From: Pasteurella skyensis
GTDB taxonomy: Bacteria > Pseudomonadota > Gammaproteobacteria > Enterobacterales > Pasteurellaceae
Assembly: GCF_013377295.1 (NCBI RefSeq)
Contig: NZ_CP016180.1
Location: 868,001 to 932,000 of the forward strand
Direction: 5' to 3'
Length of the DNA stretch: 64,000 bases
Positions 26,218-35,940 of this stretch are shown in pieces (position 1 is the first letter of the stretch; every line of letters starts with the position of its first letter). A model generated the notes under the pieces. The model was given only the letters and a program-made list of their open reading frames with translations, was not told where the DNA came from and made no database searches. A program made the translations under genes and the position numbers.

Positions 26218-26927
26218 TTACCTTTGCCAACCTTCAATAATATAATTTCGCTCTGTAATTTTGTATTCAGGATTACCGTTTGATGGAACAAACCATAACT
26301 CAAATCTTGCTCCATAATAATCTCCCCAAGATCCTTCATAAATAGTAAATGATTTTCCAAGTGAATAAAGTTCATTACGAGTAAGATCATTCACTAAGAT
26401 TTTAGATTGATGTGGTAACCTTTTATCTGAAAGGGAATCATTTGACGTGACTTCGAAGGCTTTAAGATAGAAATATCCCGTTTCTGTAGGTTGATAATCT
26501 GTAAAATAAGTATATAGTCCACCTTGAAATGAATCAGCTATAATTAGATCAGATTTTTTTAATTCTTCAAGGGTAGGGCATGATTTATATAATATTGGGT
26601 GACCTATTTCTATATTTTCAGGAATTTCTTTGTTGACACCATAATAATCAGGTCTGGCACCAAATAAATCTATAACTAAAATAATATGGAGAAAGAAAAG
26701 AGAAAATATAATTTGCAATAAAGAAAAGCATGGTTTTTTCCATATTATACTAATTGCAGCAATAAAACTTCCTAAAAAATTAATTAAAAAAGTAATATCA
26801 GACCACTCTAATAGTAAATTACTTTTAAAAGTATTTCCTAAATTAAATAAAAAAATGGCACTAAATAAAAAAGGATAGGAATCCACCAAACTTTAAAATA
26901 GACTAAAAGTATCTTTAAAAGAGCCAT
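26218..26927 (-). pseudogene. Hypothetical membrane protein, likely frameshifted at an A/T run
   Basis: The long frame (26218-26889) lacks a good start. A second frame begins at ATG 26927 with MALLKILLVYFKVWWIPILF and YLVPFF, then stops. The two join perfectly if the seven-base A run at 26849-26855 (T run on the coding strand) gains one base, giving LVPFFLFNLGNTFK. The joined product of about 235 residues has four N-terminal membrane segments and a soluble C-terminus with FEVTSNDSLSDKRLPHQS and YEGSWGDYYGARFELWF. Family not recognised. The shift may be real, phase-variable or a sequencing error. Confidence 0.55.
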
Positions 26928-26967
26928 TTTTTATCCTAAAACATAATTAAATTTTTATAAGGACATA

Positions 26968-27513
26968 TTATACTATTTCTAACAAATCCACCAAACTATC
27001 CAACACATAATCTGCTTTTGTAATACCTTCTTCTGTTAATTTATGCCCTGTTCTAACAAGCACTTTGGTTTTAACGCCTGCATTCTCACCTGCAAGAATA
27101 TCACTTAGCTTATCACCCACAATAAATGACTGAGCAGGATCGATATTTAACTCATTAATTGCTTGAAGGAACATTCCTGGCTTTGGTTTGCGACAATCAC
27201 ATTCCTGTTTGTATTCACCTAAGGCTTTTTCAGGGTGATGAGGGCAGTAATAAATACCATCAAAATCAATGCCTTGTTCTGCTAAAGACCAATCAAACCA
27301 TTGAGTTAATTCTAAAAATTGCTCTTCTGTAAAAATACCACGACCAATACCAGATTGATTGGTAACTAAAACCAATAAATAGCCTTTTTCTTTGAATTTT
27401 CTTAAGGTTGGAATGACCCCTTCAATAAAATCAAAATCATCAATTTTATGAACATAATCATAATCTATATTTAATGTACCGTCACGGTCGAGGAAAATCG
27501 CTTTTTGTTTCAT
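26968..27513 (-). CDS. gmhB: D-glycero-beta-D-manno-heptose 1,7-bisphosphate 7-phosphatase
   Basis: 181 residues, HAD superfamily. Catalytic DRDGT at residues 9-13, TNQSGIGRG near 51-59, zinc ligands in YYCPHHPE and [11 protein letters not shown], and [17 protein letters not shown] for metal binding. It removes the C7 phosphate of heptose bisphosphate in the ADP-heptose pathway for lipopolysaccharide core, in the cytosol. The start overlaps the stop of bcp by four bases (ATGA), so the two are co-translated. Confidence 0.95.
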   Translation of the reverse strand: MKQKAIFLDRDGTLNIDYDYVHKIDDFDFIEGVIPTLRKFKEKGYLLVLVTNQSGIGRGIFTEEQFLELTQWFDWSLAEQGIDFDGIYYCPHHPEKALGEYKQECDCRKPKPGMFLQAINELNIDPAQSFIVGDKLSDILAGENAGVKTKVLVRTGHKLTEEGITKADYVLDSLVDLLEIV

Positions 27514-27983
27514 AGCATTTTTCCTTTCAAATAATCCATTACCACTTGATGATGTTCTTTAGTTTTAAATTTGCAAAAAACTTGCTCAATGATACCGCTT
27601 TCATCAATCAAAAAGCTGATACGATGAACGCCATCAAAGGTTCTTCCCATAAATTTCTTCTCACCCCAAACACCAAAATCTTCGGCAACTTTATGATCAG
27701 GATCGGAAAGTAGCGTAAAATTCAATTCTTTTTTCTGCTCAAAATTAGCCAATTTTTGAGGTAAATCAGGGCTAATACCTAACACTGTCACGTTTAATTC
27801 GTCTAATTCTGTTTTGTTGTCTCGCAAATTACAAGCTTGAGTCGTGCAACCTGGTGTCATCGCTCTTGGATAGAAATAAACTAAGACTTTTTTACCTTTA
27901 AAATCTGCTAATGAGACCGTTTTTTCATTTTGATCTAAAAGTGTAAAAAGTGGGGCAGGGGAGTTTGGTTGTAGTATATTCAT
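27510..27983 (-). CDS. bcp: Thioredoxin-dependent thiol peroxidase (BCP/PrxQ)
   Basis: 157 residues. The peroxidatic Cys is in [18 protein letters not shown] near residue 46, and the resolving Cys follows five residues later, the BCP arrangement. The C-terminal part has [20 protein letters not shown] and [13 protein letters not shown]. It reduces peroxides in the cytosol. Stop overlaps the gmhB start. A degenerate uptake signal (AAATTTGCAAAA and ATACCGCTT) is embedded in the 3' coding part near 27563-27600. Confidence 0.95.
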   Translation of the reverse strand: MNILQPNSPAPLFTLLDQNEKTVSLADFKGKKVLVYFYPRAMTPGCTTQACNLRDNKTELDELNVTVLGISPDLPQKLANFEQKKELNFTLLSDPDHKVAEDFGVWGEKKFMGRTFDGVHRISFLIDESGIIEQVFCKFKTKEHHQVVMDYLKGKML

Positions 27984-28146
27984 TTAGTTATCCTGTAAAT
28001 TAATGCATAAGATGTATTTTTATCATGCCTATATATTAAATGATAACGTACATTTTACCACTATATTATGATAAATTTAATGCCTTTACCAAAATCACGC
28101 CACTAATTTAAGTGACTGATCAGTAGGGGGATAAATAGGTGCCATT

Positions 28147-28656
28147 TTACTCTTCACAATACTTTTCATATTTCTCATAATATTTTTCAAAACATCTATA
28201 ATGACTTAAATTTATTGTGTCAAATTCGTCCTTATAATGTTCTTTAATTACACCAATGGCTCTCAATGCCGAATTTATATCAACACCCACTAAACAATTT
28301 TCATCATAATTTTTAGCATTTTTAATAGTAATTTGTTTTGAATTTTTATAAACCTTGGCTGCTTGACTTCCTATTCCACCAAAATAATCAGTTCCAATAA
28401 GTGCATAATCCGTTATGCCAATCTCAATAGCAATTTTTTCAATGATTTTAAGATAAATAATATTTCCCAACCCACCAAAATACTCTTCATCCTCCTCCAA
28501 ATAAATGCCCCACTTTTTTTCTAAATAAATAGAATGACAAGCATTTAATGGTATAATGTAAAATCCTTTTTCAACAAAGTTAGGCATTTCTATAAATTCT
28601 AATTTTTCTTTTATTGGCTTTTGTTTTGTGATTAAAGCTACAATATTATGTCCCAT
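28147..28656 (-). CDS. Hypothetical protein, immunity-like context
   Basis: 169 residues, soluble, acidic at the C-terminus (YYEKYEKYCEE). Notable Gly-rich motif FGGLGNIIYLKIIEKIA and LIGTDYFGGIGSQAAKVYKN. No family recognised. It lies at the left end of a minus-strand run of decayed small genes (28727-29970), which suggests an accessory role; being intact among remnants, it may be under selection. Confidence 0.55.
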   Translation of the reverse strand: MGHNIVALITKQKPIKEKLEFIEMPNFVEKGFYIIPLNACHSIYLEKKWGIYLEEDEEYFGGLGNIIYLKIIEKIAIEIGITDYALIGTDYFGGIGSQAAKVYKNSKQITIKNAKNYDENCLVGVDINSALRAIGVIKEHYKDEFDTINLSHYRCFEKYYEKYEKYCEE

Positions 28657-28726
28657 AATTTAAAGTCTCTTAATATTTAAGTTGATGTCTAATGCAACTA
28701 TTTATTATATACGATTATACTATTTG

Positions 28727-28947
28727 TTATATTTCTACAAACTGTTCTATATTCTTTTTTACATATTTAAATAAAATATCTTTTAACGGTATTTCTTCTT
28801 GTAAATCATAAAATTTATTCTCTAAATCCTTTAATTTATCATAATAAGAGTAGCCTCTTCAATAATAACAATTTGATCTTTAAATTTACTTTTTAATAAT
28901 TTTTCTATTTTGTTTTGTGCCTGTTGTTTCGTTATCATCTTATTCAT
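28727..28947 (-). pseudogene. Frameshifted small protein remnant
   Basis: ATG 28947 begins MNKMITKQQAQNKIEKLLKS then KFKDQIVIIEEA and runs into a stop. A second frame continues with GYSYYDKLKDLENKFYDLQE and ends KYVKKNIEQFVEI at TAA 28727. The two join near 28855 with a one- or two-base shift, giving about 75 residues. The last residues resemble the end of the TPR/DUF4375 protein at 19186. Confidence 0.55.
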
Positions 28948-29014
28948 TCCTATTTCTTATATTTACGAATAGCACAGAGCAGAGTAGGCTTAAACTTTTG
29001 ATAAATATATGTAT

Positions 29015-29428
29015 TTACATTGTTGTGCATTTATTTTTAATTTCTTTCCATAACTGTCTTATATACAAAGTTATTTCCCAACAATCTGACTCTTGATAAC
29101 CCCAAAAACACCAATAATAGATGGTGTATTCGTGAATAGAAAAATCTTGGTTAATGATAGATTTTAAAATACTCCAATTTTTGTGAAATTCTTCTTGATT
29201 TTCAATTTCGTCCAACGCTTGAAGCATCATTTCCATTAAAACAAACTTTTTATCTTCATCTGTCTCTTCTTTATAAGAACTAAAATAATTTTCTATATCT
29301 TTTGGGTTAGCAACTTCATACTACGCCCAATCTTGCATACCTTTATGACAGGGATAATTAAACTTAATTGACAATTCTCTAATTGCCTTTTCTGTTCCAC
29401 ATCTAAATTGGGGTTCCATAGTGTTCAT
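29015..29428 (-). pseudogene. Hypothetical protein with in-frame stop
   Basis: The ATG at 29428 overlaps the stop of the upstream gene (ATGA), then MEPQFRCGTEKAIRELSIKF continues to MQDWA. A TAG follows near 29327, and the same frame goes on with YEVANPKDIENYFSSYKEET, MMLQALDEIENQEEFHKNWS and YYWCFWGYQESDCW to the stop at 29015. One substitution thus splits a protein of about 137 residues. Translation could restart at MEMMLQAL (29236), giving a 73-residue product. Family not named. Confidence 0.65.
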
Positions 29429-29970
29429 TCTTGTAAATTCTCATCAATTATTTGTTTGATATTTTTACGTTCTTTTTTTAAACGTTGTGATTTTTCTTTT
29501 TTACCTTCACTTTTATAATAATCATATCCCATTTGATTACAATCATTCAAATACCATTCATATTGTTTTGTCATCATTCCATTCAGATGACAATGTTCAT
29601 TCCCACAAGTATCTTTTGAGTAAATACCAAAATTCCTATGTTTTATGCGTTTCTTCTTAAGAATTTTTTGTTGATTTTCATAAATTTTTGACATAACCTG
29701 CTTTTTTTCAACGTCGGTTAATTTCATTCCCAATGTGGTCAAAGCAAAATAGGTATCAGGGTCTTTCACTTGATAAAACTCAAAAGTTTTTGAAAAGAAT
29801 TGATTGGCATAATCTCGTATTTCAATTTTATCGGCTAAGTCTAATTTGTCATTTTCACAAATAGAACGATATAAACCAAGTTCATTAAAATCAGTATATT
29901 TTTTGCGATTGTCTATATAATAAAAATACTCACTTTTAGTGAAAGTATTAAATTTTTTACCTATTTTCAC
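29425..29970 (-). CDS. Hypothetical protein with HNH-like Cys/His cluster
   Basis: 181 residues, soluble, very Lys-rich. A possible metal site is KDTCGNEHCHLNGMM near residue 118 (Cys-x4-Cys-His), but no nuclease motif is complete. Preceding and following segments are helical and charged (KKQVMSKIYENQQKILKKKR). It is translationally coupled by ATGA overlap to the broken gene at 29015-29428. Family not recognised; might be toxin- or immunity-related. Confidence 0.5.
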   Translation of the reverse strand: MKIGKKFNTFTKSEYFYYIDNRKKYTDFNELGLYRSICENDKLDLADKIEIRDYANQFFSKTFEFYQVKDPDTYFALTTLGMKLTDVEKKQVMSKIYENQQKILKKKRIKHRNFGIYSKDTCGNEHCHLNGMMTKQYEWYLNDCNQMGYDYYKSEGKKEKSQRLKKERKNIKQIIDENLQE

Positions 29971-30166
29971 ATTTTACCCCTTAAGTATCCTATATCTTGA
30001 ATAGTAGCAAATAAAAAATAAAGTTTTGGTGGATAAAAAGTATTAACCTTATAAGCGTTTGAGCCGTTATTTTTTATATTTTAGTGTTTTCTGAAATCAG
30101 TATTTCATTTTTTTTGCTTTGTTACAAAACAAATAGATAGCGGTTAGATTTTAATAAAAATGGTAC

Positions 30167-31213
30167 ATTTACCTCATAACCGTAACACCACTTAAAATAA
30201 CTCAGAAGGAGAGTGAAATCCTCGTCGTTTTCTAGGACGAAGATTAAGCTCTCTTTCCACTATATCTAATTCCTCTTGTGCAACTGATTTTAAATCAGTT
30301 CCTTTTGGAAAATACTGACGGATTAATCCATTTGTATTTTCATTTAATCCTCTTTGCCAAGGACTATTAGGATCTGCAAAGTAGGTTTTACATTCTAACT
30401 CATTTGCTATCTTTTCGTGAGAGAAAAATTCAACACCATTATCAAAAGTTATTGATTTAACTTTTTCTTTATAAGGCAATAAAGTACTAATGCAACGCTT
30501 TGCTAAACAACGGGCATTTTTACCTTCTAATTTTACAATTACTGTATAAGCCGTTTTTCTCTCAACTAAAGTTAATATTCCTGTATGATGCCCTTTTCCT
30601 TGTATTGTATCTGCTTCCCAATGCTCCAATTCTTCTTTTGTTTCTATTTCTTTAGGTCTATCATGAATAGATACTCTATTGGGTATTTTTCTAATGATTG
30701 CTCCTACCGACTTACTTCTTTTACGATATTTTTTATTGCCTCGCCGTAGATATTTATAAACCTCATCTTTACGATGAAAATGCCGTTTTATATATGCATA
30801 AATACCTCTGGGGCTAATGCCAAGCTCTTTAATTTTAGAAACTGTATAGCAAATTTGTTCAGGACTAAATCTCTTCTTTAAGTAAAAATAAATAATAGAC
30901 CAAACTTGAGGTGTGATTGTTATTTTCTTTCGTTTCCTACGATGTCTTTGACGACACATTTTATTCGCACCACGAGGATTATAACCTCTAGTGCCTGTAT
31001 TACGTTTTACCTCATTAAAAATAGTTGTAGCACTACAGCCAACAACTTTAGCTATTTGTCTATAACTATGTTTATGTTGCAATCCGTAAGAAATCTGGTA
31101 TATTTGTTCTAAAGTCAGTTGTTTATACATAACACTTATCTCCGTCAAGAAAAGTCAACGTATATTCTAACTGACTTTTCTTTTTAGGGAAGTGTTACGG
31201 TTATTCGGTAAAT
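30167..31213 (-). mobile_element. IS30-family insertion sequence
   Basis: About 1.05 kb. Left end ATTTACC..ATAACCGTAACAC (30167-30189) is matched in inverse by GTGTTACGGTTAT..GGTAAAT (31191-31213), giving inverted repeats of about 23 bp with two or three mismatches. They enclose one transposase gene. It lies between a decayed small-gene cluster and the AAA+ gene. I cannot define a target duplication with confidence, and the exact outer ends could be a few bases inside these. Confidence 0.8.
30192..31130 (-). CDS. IS30 family transposase
   Basis: 312 residues from ATG 31130 (MYKQLTLEQIYQI), the usual IS30 start and preceded by GGAGA; an in-frame upstream start at 31148 is less likely. N-terminal helix-turn-helix YRQIAKVVGCSATTIFNEVK with RNTGTRGYNP, then the DDE catalytic core: HWEADTIQGKGH (first Asp), SITFDNGVEF (second Asp) and RGLNENTNGLIRQYFPKG (Glu). 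Full length, so probably active. Confidence 0.93.
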   Translation of the reverse strand: MYKQLTLEQIYQISYGLQHKHSYRQIAKVVGCSATTIFNEVKRNTGTRGYNPRGANKMCRQRHRRKRKKITITPQVWSIIYFYLKKRFSPEQICYTVSKIKELGISPRGIYAYIKRHFHRKDEVYKYLRRGNKKYRKRSKSVGAIIRKIPNRVSIHDRPKEIETKEELEHWEADTIQGKGHHTGILTLVERKTAYTVIVKLEGKNARCLAKRCISTLLPYKEKVKSITFDNGVEFFSHEKIANELECKTYFADPNSPWQRGLNENTNGLIRQYFPKGTDLKSVAQEELDIVERELNLRPRKRRGFHSPSELF

Positions 31214-31235
31214 CTGATATTTACAAATTATTTAT

Positions 31236-32255
31236 CTACAAAAAGCCCATCAATCTTTTCTTTTTAGGTTTATTTGGCTTATTAAACTGTACAAATTCTT
31301 CCACTTCATCATATTCGCCCGTTTCATTGGCATAATCTAGTACATTTTCCACCAGTTCAAACCAATGGAGTACAGTTGAATTTGTTGTGGCAATCACTCC
31401 AAGCAAATCTTCCGTCACAATGTCACGCTCTTTGCCTATTTCAAGAATTTCATCTAAAACTACTTCTGTGGTTTTATCAACAATCCCTTTGATATCCGCA
31501 CCTGAATAGAAATTTGTTTCTTGGGCTAATTTGCCATAATCAATATCTTTGTGGGGAATATTTTTTAGTAAAAGCTCAAACAGTTTTGATCGAGATGATT
31601 CATCGGGAGGTGTCACAAAAAACATCGTATCAAAACGTCCTGTTCGTTTGAAAGCGTTATCCACTTCCCAAGGGGCATTAGTTGCACCGATCACCAAAAT
31701 ACCCTCATTATCGGTATCAAAACCGTCAAGTTCTGCCAGAAAAGTGTTGATTACACTGGCTCGGCTAGCGTGGTTAGATTCACGTTTACCACCTAGTGCA
31801 TCTAATTCATCAATAAAAATAATAGCTGGTTTGTGTTCTCTGGCTTGTTTAAAAAGGGCTGCAATATTCTTTTCACTATTACCTAGCCACATATCCAGAA
31901 TTTCATTAATACTAACGTGGAAGAAAGTGGCATTACATTCGCCCGCAATCGCTTTGGCAAAAAAGGTTTTACCACAGCCTGGAGCACCATACATTAAGAT
32001 CCCACCACCGACTTTTTTGTTATATTTTTGAAAAAGTTCAGGTTTTTTAAAGGGCATAATAATTTTCATATTGGCTTTTTTCTTTAATTCATCAAGCCCT
32101 GCAACGTCATCAAAATTTAACTTCAAATCTTTTTGAAAGAGAAAGCTTTTTTCACCTTGAGCTAATACTTCGTCCATTTCTTGCTCTTCTTTAAAGTCAT
32201 CCTTATTTGCTAAAACTTCATTACTTCTTTGATATTTTTGTTCACTTTTTTTCAT
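31236..32255 (-). CDS. AAA+ ATPase of the FtsH/Cdc48-like type, no protease domain
   Basis: 339 residues. One AAA+ module: LNFDDVAGLDELKKKANMKI near residue 47, Walker A GAPGCGKTFFAKAIAGE near 92, Walker B PAIIFIDELDALGGKR near 145, second region of homology GATNAPWEVDNAFKRTGRFD with the arginine finger. The lid ends in NFYSGADIKGIVDKTTE. It has the order of FtsH and p97 modules but lacks a membrane N-terminus and a zinc-protease end. It follows by 26 bases a gene for a TPR membrane protein, so the pair probably works together at the membrane. Substrate unknown. Confidence 0.85.
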   Translation of the reverse strand: MKKSEQKYQRSNEVLANKDDFKEEQEMDEVLAQGEKSFLFQKDLKLNFDDVAGLDELKKKANMKIIMPFKKPELFQKYNKKVGGGILMYGAPGCGKTFFAKAIAGECNATFFHVSINEILDMWLGNSEKNIAALFKQAREHKPAIIFIDELDALGGKRESNHASRASVINTFLAELDGFDTDNEGILVIGATNAPWEVDNAFKRTGRFDTMFFVTPPDESSRSKLFELLLKNIPHKDIDYGKLAQETNFYSGADIKGIVDKTTEVVLDEILEIGKERDIVTEDLLGVIATTNSTVLHWFELVENVLDYANETGEYDEVEEFVQFNKPNKPKKKRLMGFL

Positions 32256-32281
32256 AAAAATTCCTTAATTAAATTTTAGTA

Positions 32282-33631
32282 TTATTTGTTTTCTTCATTT
32301 TTTGACGATATATCATCATCTCTAAAATCAATCAGATAGACGATAAGTATTGTTAATAATATAGAGAGAGTATAAGCAACCCATTCAAAGGAAATTTCAG
32401 CTAATGGCTGATAAAACCCATTGATAATTAAGTTAAAAAAGGCTAAAAATCCGTAAGTAACAATGATATTTATAGTTTCTTTTTTAAGTTGTTTAAAATC
32501 AAATCCCATTTGGATAAAAAATAATAAAAAGGGCAGAGCAGTATATAGTGTCCATTTTAAGCTTTGTTGTGGTATATGTAAAAAATAAAATCCGACGATT
32601 AGCACTGAAACAATAAAAGGGATTTTTGCTAAAATAAATTCTTTTGGATTAACTTTAGGCTTGTATTCACGGCTATTTTTTAATTGCGTGAGATATTCAG
32701 AAATAAGAAGAAAAGTTCCTTTAATAATCATTAAAACCAATTTAGATACATAGGTATGTACACTTAATGCAATGATACTTAATACTGGTTGATGAGTATC
32801 ATAAAAAACATAAAACCACGCAATAAAAATAAACAAATAAACTATTTTATATAACACCAAGGGCATTAAGCTGATAATTAAAATTAAAACAAGTGATATA
32901 TTTGCAATCACTGGAACATTAAAATATAAATTAGTTAATAAAATTGCTAATGAGATAAATAAAGAGGAAAAAAAGGCAATAAATTCAAGTTTATTTTTTT
33001 TAAGTAATGAATGTAAAGTGTCATCAAAAGGATTGAGTTTTAAGGTTTTTAAATAGGCTTGTTTCTGTTTCCACCACGTTTTTTCTAGTGCAGCTTTAAG
33101 TCTTAAAGCATCTATATTATGAGGATCAATACTTAAAATTTTATCTAAAATAGTATTATATTTATCATCATCAAGGTTTAATAAAATTATTGCATAAAGA
33201 TTTAAAAAATCAGTATCATTACTGTTCTCTTTTAAGGCTTTTAAAATACACTCCTTCGCTTCTAAATACTCTAGCTGGCTATCTAAAATATCTGCTTTCC
33301 AATACCAATAATTAGCAAAATTAGGTTCCAGAGCAAGAGCTTTATCAATATATTCAATCGCATAATCATAAAGCTTTTTTTGATTGAAAATTTGAGCATA
33401 GTAAAAATAAAAGTCTGAATTATTTGGATATTTTGCTAAGGCTTGTTTGGTAAATTTTTCCGCATTTTTTAGATCATCTAAACAAATATAACATTCTATC
33501 AATCGACAGTGTAAAGCATCATTATGTTCATTTTGGTAACCAATATGGTTTAAGCATAATTGAATAGCTTGTCGATATCTTTTCAGATCTTGAAGAGCTT
33601 CGATTTTGTCAAAAATATTTTTATCGTTCAT
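32282..33631 (-). CDS. TPR-repeat membrane protein, partner of the AAA+ ATPase
   Basis: 449 residues. Residues 1-210 are tetratricopeptide repeats (YRQAIQLCLNHIGYQNEHND, AEKFTKQALAKYPNNSDFYF, YDYAIEYIDKALALEPNFAN, AKECILKALKENSNDTDFLN). From residue 215 it has eight or so hydrophobic segments, ending at a short acidic tail (DDDISSKNEENK). It sits first in a two-gene minus-strand unit. A soluble TPR platform fused to a polytopic membrane part could recruit substrates to the ATPase; this is inference from layout. Family name unknown to me. Confidence 0.7.
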   Translation of the reverse strand: MNDKNIFDKIEALQDLKRYRQAIQLCLNHIGYQNEHNDALHCRLIECYICLDDLKNAEKFTKQALAKYPNNSDFYFYYAQIFNQKKLYDYAIEYIDKALALEPNFANYWYWKADILDSQLEYLEAKECILKALKENSNDTDFLNLYAIILLNLDDDKYNTILDKILSIDPHNIDALRLKAALEKTWWKQKQAYLKTLKLNPFDDTLHSLLKKNKLEFIAFFSSLFISLAILLTNLYFNVPVIANISLVLILIISLMPLVLYKIVYLFIFIAWFYVFYDTHQPVLSIIALSVHTYVSKLVLMIIKGTFLLISEYLTQLKNSREYKPKVNPKEFILAKIPFIVSVLIVGFYFLHIPQQSLKWTLYTALPFLLFFIQMGFDFKQLKKETINIIVTYGFLAFFNLIINGFYQPLAEISFEWVAYTLSILLTILIVYLIDFRDDDISSKNEENK

Positions 33632-33774
33632 TAGGATCCCTAATCATACAATTTTTTATTTACATCAATCCTACTATATCCTTTTTTTTATTATAGTTTC
33701 AAGTCCCTTCCATAACAGGGTTTAATTTGATATATACTATATGGCATATCAACGCTATATAATTAAGGATATTT

Positions 33775-34482
33775 ATGTTTATTTTAGATATTGATGGCTG
33801 TATTACTGATGGAAAAGGACAACCTATTGATTTAATTTCTTTAAATCAATTAAAACAACAGATACACAAAGCAGAGCAGGGAACAATGTTATGCACTGGA
33901 CGTTCTGCGCTTTATGTTGAAGCAATCGCACAAATGTTAGATTTGAAAACTTGGTGTATTTGTGAAAATGGGGCTTATATTTACCATACAGAAACGGAAG
34001 AGATTATTTATAATCCTAATATAACACCTGAAACAAAACAGCATTTAAAAGAAATTCAAGAAATTTTAACAACACTGCCTGAGTTTGCGAATATCTCTAA
34101 AATTGAACTAGGCAAAGAAATATGCATTAGCCTAAATCCGATAGGAGTTAGTATTGAGTATTTGTATAACCTAATTTTAGATAAAGTTGATCTGAAAGGT
34201 GTTCATATCGCACATTCAACAACGGCAGTTGATATTACACCTCTGAATGTTAATAAAGGAAATACATTATTATGGTTGTCCAAAGAATTTAATATAAACC
34301 TTAAAGATGCTATTTCGGTAGGGGATACGATGGGAGATATTAGTTTTATGGAACTTTGTAAACAAAAAGCTTGCCCTAATAATGCAAGTCAGCAAGTGAA
34401 AGATATTGTTGATTTTGTTGCTAAATCTACAAGCACGAAAGGACTTATTGAAATTTATCAATATTATTTATTGAGAAAATAA
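33775..34482 (+). CDS. HAD-superfamily (Cof/IIB) phosphatase
   Basis: 235 residues. Motif I DIDGCITDG near residues 4-12, motif II TGRS near 42, CENGAYIYHTE near 62, and motif IV SVGDTMGDISFMELC near 181. This is the IIB subclass with a square cap domain in the middle (about 75-155), like phosphoglycolate or sugar-phosphate phosphatases. Cytosolic, Mg-dependent; substrate unclear. Transcribed divergently from the TPR membrane gene, with about 140 bases between for promoters. Confidence 0.85.
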   Translation: MFILDIDGCITDGKGQPIDLISLNQLKQQIHKAEQGTMLCTGRSALYVEAIAQMLDLKTWCICENGAYIYHTETEEIIYNPNITPETKQHLKEIQEILTTLPEFANISKIELGKEICISLNPIGVSIEYLYNLILDKVDLKGVHIAHSTTAVDITPLNVNKGNTLLWLSKEFNINLKDAISVGDTMGDISFMELCKQKACPNNASQQVKDIVDFVAKSTSTKGLIEIYQYYLLRK

Positions 34483-34558
34483 GAGATAGTTACCGATTAC
34501 TGAAACTATCGAAGGGTGAAAATATATTAGAAATCAAATATTGATAGTTTTCGCTCCC

Positions 34559-34622
34559 TGAGCTTGTCGAAGGGTTGCTAATGAAGAATGAGAACACAAG
34601 GGCTAATGCTTCGACAGGCTCA
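34559..34622. repeat. Inverted-repeat element with TGAGC..GTCGAAG arms
   Basis: TGAGCTTGTCGAAG (34559-34572) and CTTCGACAGGCTCA (34609-34622) are complementary at 13 of 14 positions. The surrounding words (CCCTGAGCTTGTCGAAGGG and GCTTCGACAGGCTCAGC) resemble a dispersed palindromic repeat seen in many bacterial genomes. A smaller imperfect repeat ACTATCGAAGGG lies at 34505-34516. It lies between the HAD gene and hemW, both pointing toward it, so it can act as a terminator. Confidence 0.6.
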
Positions 34623-34659
34623 GCAACCGCTCTTGTATAAACTTGTAATTTTAATAAAA

Positions 34660-35817
34660 TTATTTCAAAAAAATCGTTAAAAGCTCATTTAAAAACAATT
34701 TTCCCTTATGGGTAATTTGCCAGTGGTTAGTTGTGTCTATTATATAGCCTTTTTCAATGGCTTTTCCAATTTCTTGCGTGACGCTGTTGCGATTTAATCC
34801 TGTGTATTGCTCAAATTCGATTTTAGGTGTAGCTTCTAGTAAACGAAAACGATTCATAAAATATTCAAATGATCGGTCATCAATTTCTATTTGATTTTCT
34901 TGATATAAATACTCACCACGCATATAGCCTTTTGGATGCTTTGTTTTATTAAAACGATAAATATCACCATTAGAATAACTGATTTTACCGTGAGAGCCAC
35001 AACCTATCGCAAGATAATCACCAAATCGCCAGTAGTTTAAATTATGTTTACATTGAAAGCCTTTTTTTGCATAAGCAGAGGTTTCATATTGTTCATAACC
35101 TGCGTTTGTTAAAATTTGATGTCCTTGCTCAAAAATATCCCACAATTCATCGTCACAGGGTAGCGCAGGTGGGCGATAATAATATAAGGTATTTGGTTCA
35201 ATAGTCAGTTGATACCAAGATAAATGAGGCGGGGAGAGTTCAACGGCTTGTTTTAGATCGCTTAATGCTTGATCTACAGATTGATTGGGTAAACCGTGCA
35301 TTAAATCGATATTAAAACTTTTTAAACCAAATTTTGCAGAATGTTGTGCAAATCGTACCGCTTGTTTTGCCTCATTACCATCGTGAATACGTCCTAATTT
35401 TAATAATTTTTCAGGCTCAAAGCTTTGAATACCCATAGAAAGACGATTAATCCCCCCTTCAGCATAACCAATAAAACGCTCTGCCTCTGCAGTACCCGGA
35501 TTTGCTTCTAACGTAATTTCAATATTTTCATCAAAATCAATTAACTGCTTAATTTCATTGAGTAAATATGCAATAGATTGCGGTGAAAACAGACTCGGCG
35601 TTCCCCCACCAATAAAAATAGAGTGTAGTTTACGTTGTTGTATCGCAGTTTGATGACGGATTAGATCCTGATGTAAATCTTTTAACAAATGCTGAATATA
35701 ATCCTCTTCGGGAATAATTCCTTTTTGAGCGTGTGAGTTAAAATCACAATAAGGGCATTTTTGCACACACCAAGGGATATGGAGATAGAGGCTTAAAGGA
35801 GGAAGAGTAATGTTCAT
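34660..35817 (-). CDS. hemW: Radical SAM heme chaperone HemW
   Basis: 385 residues. The radical-SAM cluster motif CxxxCxxC is in PWCVQKCPYCDFN near residue 16-26, with a fourth Cys-like family signature. The SAM-binding GGGTPSLF is near 71, then TLEANPGTAE, RLSMGIQSF and SFNIDLMHGLPNQS. The C-terminal region (FEYFMNRFRLLEA) is the HemW domain. It inserts or transfers heme rather than oxidising coproporphyrinogen. Start ATG 35817. It contains an in-frame uptake-like ACCGCTTG. Cytosolic. Confidence 0.95.
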   Translation of the reverse strand: MNITLPPLSLYLHIPWCVQKCPYCDFNSHAQKGIIPEEDYIQHLLKDLHQDLIRHQTAIQQRKLHSIFIGGGTPSLFSPQSIAYLLNEIKQLIDFDENIEITLEANPGTAEAERFIGYAEGGINRLSMGIQSFEPEKLLKLGRIHDGNEAKQAVRFAQHSAKFGLKSFNIDLMHGLPNQSVDQALSDLKQAVELSPPHLSWYQLTIEPNTLYYYRPPALPCDDELWDIFEQGHQILTNAGYEQYETSAYAKKGFQCKHNLNYWRFGDYLAIGCGSHGKISYSNGDIYRFNKTKHPKGYMRGEYLYQENQIEIDDRSFEYFMNRFRLLEATPKIEFEQYTGLNRNSVTQEIGKAIEKGYIIDTTNHWQITHKGKLFLNELLTIFLK

Positions 35818-35940
35818 AAAATGTTCAAAAAGTAAAAGTATTCACATTATACAAGCTACAAGGCTATTCATAAACTCTTTTTTTATGATAGAATTATGAC
35901 CCTATTTTTATTAAGACTATTAAGAGAGGGGAACATAAAA

